Positions 59,901-64,000 of a stretch of 64,000 nucleotides of DNA are shown here, in pieces. The translations under genes and the position numbers were made by a program. Location of the stretch: contig JAZGTH010000035.1 in assembly GCA_036877525.1 (NCBI GenBank), positions 764,001 to 828,000 on the forward strand, in the 5' to 3' direction. How positions within the stretch are numbered: position 1 is the first letter of the stretch; every line of letters begins with the position of its first letter. The notes beneath the pieces are model-generated. The model worked only from the letters and a program-made list of their open reading frames with translations, ran no database searches and was not told the origin of the DNA. Source of the DNA: Chromobotia macracanthus. Lineage: Eukaryota > Chordata > Actinopteri > Cypriniformes > Botiidae.

Positions 59901-62900
59901 GTTAATACTGAACGCTTTCTAATCAGCCATTACATTAACATACAAATATTAATGAAATATTAAAACATTAAAGTGGCCAAACACATACAGAGCTACAATT
60001 AAGAGTTCCGAAATTCATTTTGGTGCCTTTGCAAAACAATAATGGCAATAATGGTCTATTACAACGATAGAAACATATCCTGTTTTAATCAAGATCAGGG
60101 GTCCTCGTTCTTAAGCCGCTCCATTACGGACAGCACGCCGAAACCGTTTACATAATCATATTAAAATATTAATATGGACTAAAATTATGGAATAATATGG
60201 ACTATATGTATGGACTAGAAAGCCTGTGAATTACAGATTAATATACGAATAGGGAAAACTACTTTGTACATGTAGACAACTGTTTTTAAATAGCAAAGTT
60301 CACAAATAACGAGAATAGCTTTTATGTTGTACAAGTAAAATAGTAGTTAGGAATGACTACGTATTTTAAAAATATAATAGTAGCAAATACTTACAATAAC
60401 AAAAAATGGAAGCGCAATTTCATAGAACATAATAAAATGGATTTGAATAATAATAAGCCTATATTCTGTATTGCACTATAAAAGAATAATCATGAATGTT
60501 AAAAGATTTGTATAACAACAAATATCCTAAATTAAAACAATGACCCGCTTCTGGGAGAACTTAATTTGAAATAGTGGTCCAGGTTAAAAAAACATGTTGT
60601 GGTCCTCGTAATATGTCATATTCGGATTGCAATCACACTGCTTGAATTTAGTCAAAAATCCTACTGTATAGACACTCGTGGCACTGTTAACCAGCCTATT
60701 GTACTCTTTGAAAAATCATTTTCAGGTTTCTTTTAAGCGTGAAATTTATACTAATGTTCAAACGCTAACCTTGTTTAATTTAATTTACGCCAACCTTGAC
60801 TAAGAGTGACTGACAGGTTGAACTTTTCCACTCAGCGAGCTCGCAGGTGCGATGACGCCTTACTTTCCCACACCAATACATCGGAATGTATACATGACCA
60901 CCCACTCACCCCAATTACTTATCAAGTGCTAACACACACTAATACACGATTAAATCAACAACTATGAAAACATACGTGGTCTCAGGTGTAAGTTATAAAC
61001 CTAACCTGCAGTGCCTCTCTAATTCCATCATTATCTGCCGGTTTAGATTTGCTTCTGGCTGCGGTTTTTCAGTGGACGCAGTCTAAACATCTAAACATTT
61101 ACATGTAAACCAGTGCGACGTTTAGAAGAGGATTAAAGATTAAATGCAAGATTATACACTGTCCTGGGTAACGAGCCAGGGAGAAAACGCAGAAAAAAAC
61201 AAATACTTTCTATAAATGTAATAAATGAAAACACTTCCTTGCCACAGATTAAAACGAAAGATTCCGTTTTAAAAAAAATAAAATACGACATAACAGACAG
61301 GGTGCATGCTCTGCTGGTAAAAATCATCATCTAAAAATGTTCATTTATTTATTTGACTTATTTCCGTGGATATTTTCTTTTCATGAGAAGCTTGTTTATG
61401 CACTCAGTAATGTTAATTATGTTGAAGCTAGTAGACAAATGTATGTCAATGCCTTCCAGACAGAACCTTGAAATCATAATTAATCTTAGTTCATTAGAAA
61501 GATAAAGGTCAATTATTAGGTTTCCACTTGCAAATCATTAACTAGAGTTTATACACAGCTGAAAAGAAAAAGATTTTCCTTCCTGGAAAGAAAAGTAAAA
61601 AAAGGTATAAAAAAGGTAAATGAGTTTCTTTATTTGGAAACGACAAATAATAAATAAAAACGACATAAAAATAGACTAGAGACTAAAAATTAGACTAAAA
61701 ATTACTAGAGAATATAATTTTTATATATAATCATATGGTTGGTGTTAAGGTTTGTTGTAATATCTGCTGTGGTTGAGGGTGTATCGATAACTGTCTGGCT
61801 TTTTATATGGCTTTTGCCTGGCTTTAACTTTCTCTGGCTTTTGACTTAATACATAACCATTTTATCCAAGTGTATGAAACAGCTAAAAGTTAAAAATGAA
61901 CACAGGAAAAAGGTTCAACTGTGTGAATTGCCACTATTAACAATATGTTGTAAAATAGCCTTATTCACCATTATTTTCATTGTTAACCTGGAGTATTAGA
62001 TATTAAAGAAACTATGAGATGAGAAAAAAATGAGAATCTGAACATTGATTTTGACACAATGTACATTTCAGAATGTATGTCAACTAATGTTAATGTACAT
62101 TATGTAAATACAACATAGTGCTGATATACAAAATCCTTCACCACAATGTAGGCACCTGTTGGCAGAGTCATGCATATGTCGATGACTCGAATCTGGTTTG
62201 TTTTAATGTATATTTTGTTAAAAATAATTATAAATGACCAGTTACTACCTTTGAAACAAAAACATGTACCAAAATAAGAATTAAAAAGAATCTACATAAT
62301 AACCCTTATTGGTAAAGACAACTGTGACAATGACTTAAGTTAAAATAAAATTCAATTTAATTATGTAATAGGTTGAATAAAATGCATACATGTGTTACAG
62401 AACATTATATAACTTCAATAAGCATACAGTAATTATTTTAATGATTAGATATAATTAAATCCATTAGAATGTGCTTAGAAAGCTGATCCTTAAAAACTCT
62501 CACACAGAACAGCATTACACTGGTCTGTTGAATAAAAGCTCACAAAAGGAGCCATGTGAAAGCTCATTATTTTTATATTATAATAATAAACAAGTTGCAC
62601 TTAAACCCAACCCAATTCAAAAATGTCATTACTTGACAGTTGTTAACGGGAAAATTGGCAAGTGAATCATGAACAACCTAAAGCAAATCTGACTGAAATA
62701 GCAGGCCAGAATCATAAAGTACACACAGTATATATATAACATATATAATATATCATATAATTTTAATGTAAAACATTAAAATTTATTATTTACCTATTAA
62801 AATAGGTAAAGAAATAAGTTAAATAAAAATACTAAAAAAATTTTTTTGCAATGCACAATAGATCTACAAATAAATGTCCTCTTTCTATAAAAAGAAGAGC

Positions 62901-64000
62901 AACAGATGCCTAACAAGCCTGTCAAAAGTGCACGCTCTATGCATTCTGTCCAGAAGGCAGCCAACACTTGTATTCAAGAGACTGTAAAAGAGCCATTGAA
63001 TGGACAGCTATTCATACACAAATGCAACATGGTGACATGGGCTGCCTCTTTCGTAACTGTCTGACCTCTTACTCTAGGTCAGATGTAAAAAGCATGTGCT
63101 ATGCTATAGCAGGGTTCGTGTAAAGTTATGGAAATAACATCTGTTGTTTTCTAATTTCCAGCCTTATGAACTTAAAACTGAATGTTAGATCCAGGCATTC
63201 CATTGAATAGCTTGTATCTTATTTTAATTTCCATTCATAACCACACCATTGTTGTACTCTTGTGTCCTTGTGATTGACCAGAGAGAATTGAAAACTTCCT
63301 CAGTAACCAGAGCTGGGCGGTGCAGGTTAACCAGTTCAGACCTGTGTTGAATCGTTTGATTAATGATGGCTATGTTACCAGGACATCAAGACAATGGTGG
63401 AGGCAAGAGGGGTGTGTTACTGGATAATTACTGGCAAATCCTCCCGTTGTTGAGTTAAAGCAAAGCACAGAGTTCAACGCACACACGTGCATGTACTATA
63501 CAAAGAGCATAACTGAGATGGATAATTAGTCTGACAGAGCTGCGACAAACATCTGTTGTTCTGGACAAAAATTGTGGCAACATCAGGAGCTGGTGGTGCA
63601 TCGTGGGTGGTTCTCTGACTCTGACACTACAAGACACCAAAATTTATTTTCTGCATTACCAATCATTAAAATCGATACCAGTAAAATTTACTCTTTCAAT
63701 GGTCATCCTTGACAAATACTGAAAGTTTAATCAAAATTATGGCCTAAGCCACATTTTACAACTTATAGGATATCCAAATGTAAATTAACACACACTTCCA
63801 AAAATATAGCCGTTTTTTCATTTGCCAGGGTGGAATTTAATTAGCAAAGCAAAAATAAAACAACATGCACAGAAGGCTGGGTCAAATTGCTATGCCCTTT
63901 GTGTATGGAGATGTGTTTGGTCAGGCTGGAGATATATAACAGGACAGACATGATAGATAACTACTACATCTAATCAGGGTCTGTGTTTATCTTCCAGGAC
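59901..64000. other. AT-rich DNA upstream of mnx2
   Basis: No gene was recognised. The stretch at 61,400-61,560 has several TAATTA/ATTAAT and 'caattatta' words and could be an enhancer. An AT-repeat lies at 62,728-62,760. An everted AGGTCA pair lies at 63,062-63,081. Confidence 0.5.
63062..63081. promoter_or_regulatory. everted AGGTCA repeat with 8-bp spacer (ER8)
   Basis: TGACCT (63,062-63,067), an 8-bp spacer, then AGGTCA (63,076-63,081): both half-sites are perfect. ER8 is a known arrangement for RXR-RAR binding. It lies 3.5 kb upstream of mnx2. Chance occurrence is possible. Confidence 0.35.

Overview
The window is vertebrate genomic DNA, most likely from a ray-finned (teleost) fish. Two genes are recognisable, both on the minus strand. 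One is a fibronectin gene (fn1) occupying about 1-33,660. The other is an MNX-family homeobox gene of the Mnx2/MNR2 type at 57,625-59,565. Evidence for a fish: compact GT-AG introns, short MITE-like elements of kinds common in fish genomes, and an Mnx2-type gene, a class that placental mammals lack. Whether fn1 is the fn1a or fn1b paralogue cannot be decided here.

Fibronectin reads right to left from the ATG at 33,426. I placed 64 coding exons, all with GT-AG boundaries and a continuous reading frame. In order they encode the signal peptide and a basic propeptide, FnI 1-6, FnII 1-2, FnI 7-9, FnIII 1-5, a seven-fold array of the FnIII-6/FnIII-7 pair, EDB, FnIII 8-11 (III-10 carries RGD), EDA, FnIII 12-14, and the start of the variable (IIICS) region with its LDV motif. 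The gene runs off the left edge, so FnIII-15, FnI 10-12 and the C-terminal dimerisation cysteines are not visible. About 3,195 codons are in the window; the same span in human fibronectin is roughly 1,090 residues shorter.

The notable system is at 7,657-21,708. The four-exon module for FnIII-6 plus FnIII-7 (95+169+87+192 = 543 coding bp, 181 codons, phase 1 at both ends) is present seven times in tandem, with a period of 1.9-2.2 kb. All 28 exons are open, in frame and nearly identical. The visible protein therefore has 28 FnIII domains, and 14 of them are copies of III-6 or III-7. Intron indels and two different inter-copy junctions show that the array grew in steps and has been partly homogenised. 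Each III-7 copy carries the cysteine found as a free thiol in human III-7, a second cysteine, and an N-glycosylation sequon.

From about 33.7 to 57.6 kb lies a gene-poor interval with MITE-like elements, microsatellites, a long perfect-stem hairpin (41,423-41,470) and a candidate conserved element near mnx2. The three mnx2 exons encode a 315-residue protein with the MNX N-terminal motif, a homeodomain split by an intron after HD residue 44, and an acidic tail. From 59.6 to 64 kb is AT-rich upstream DNA with no recognised gene.
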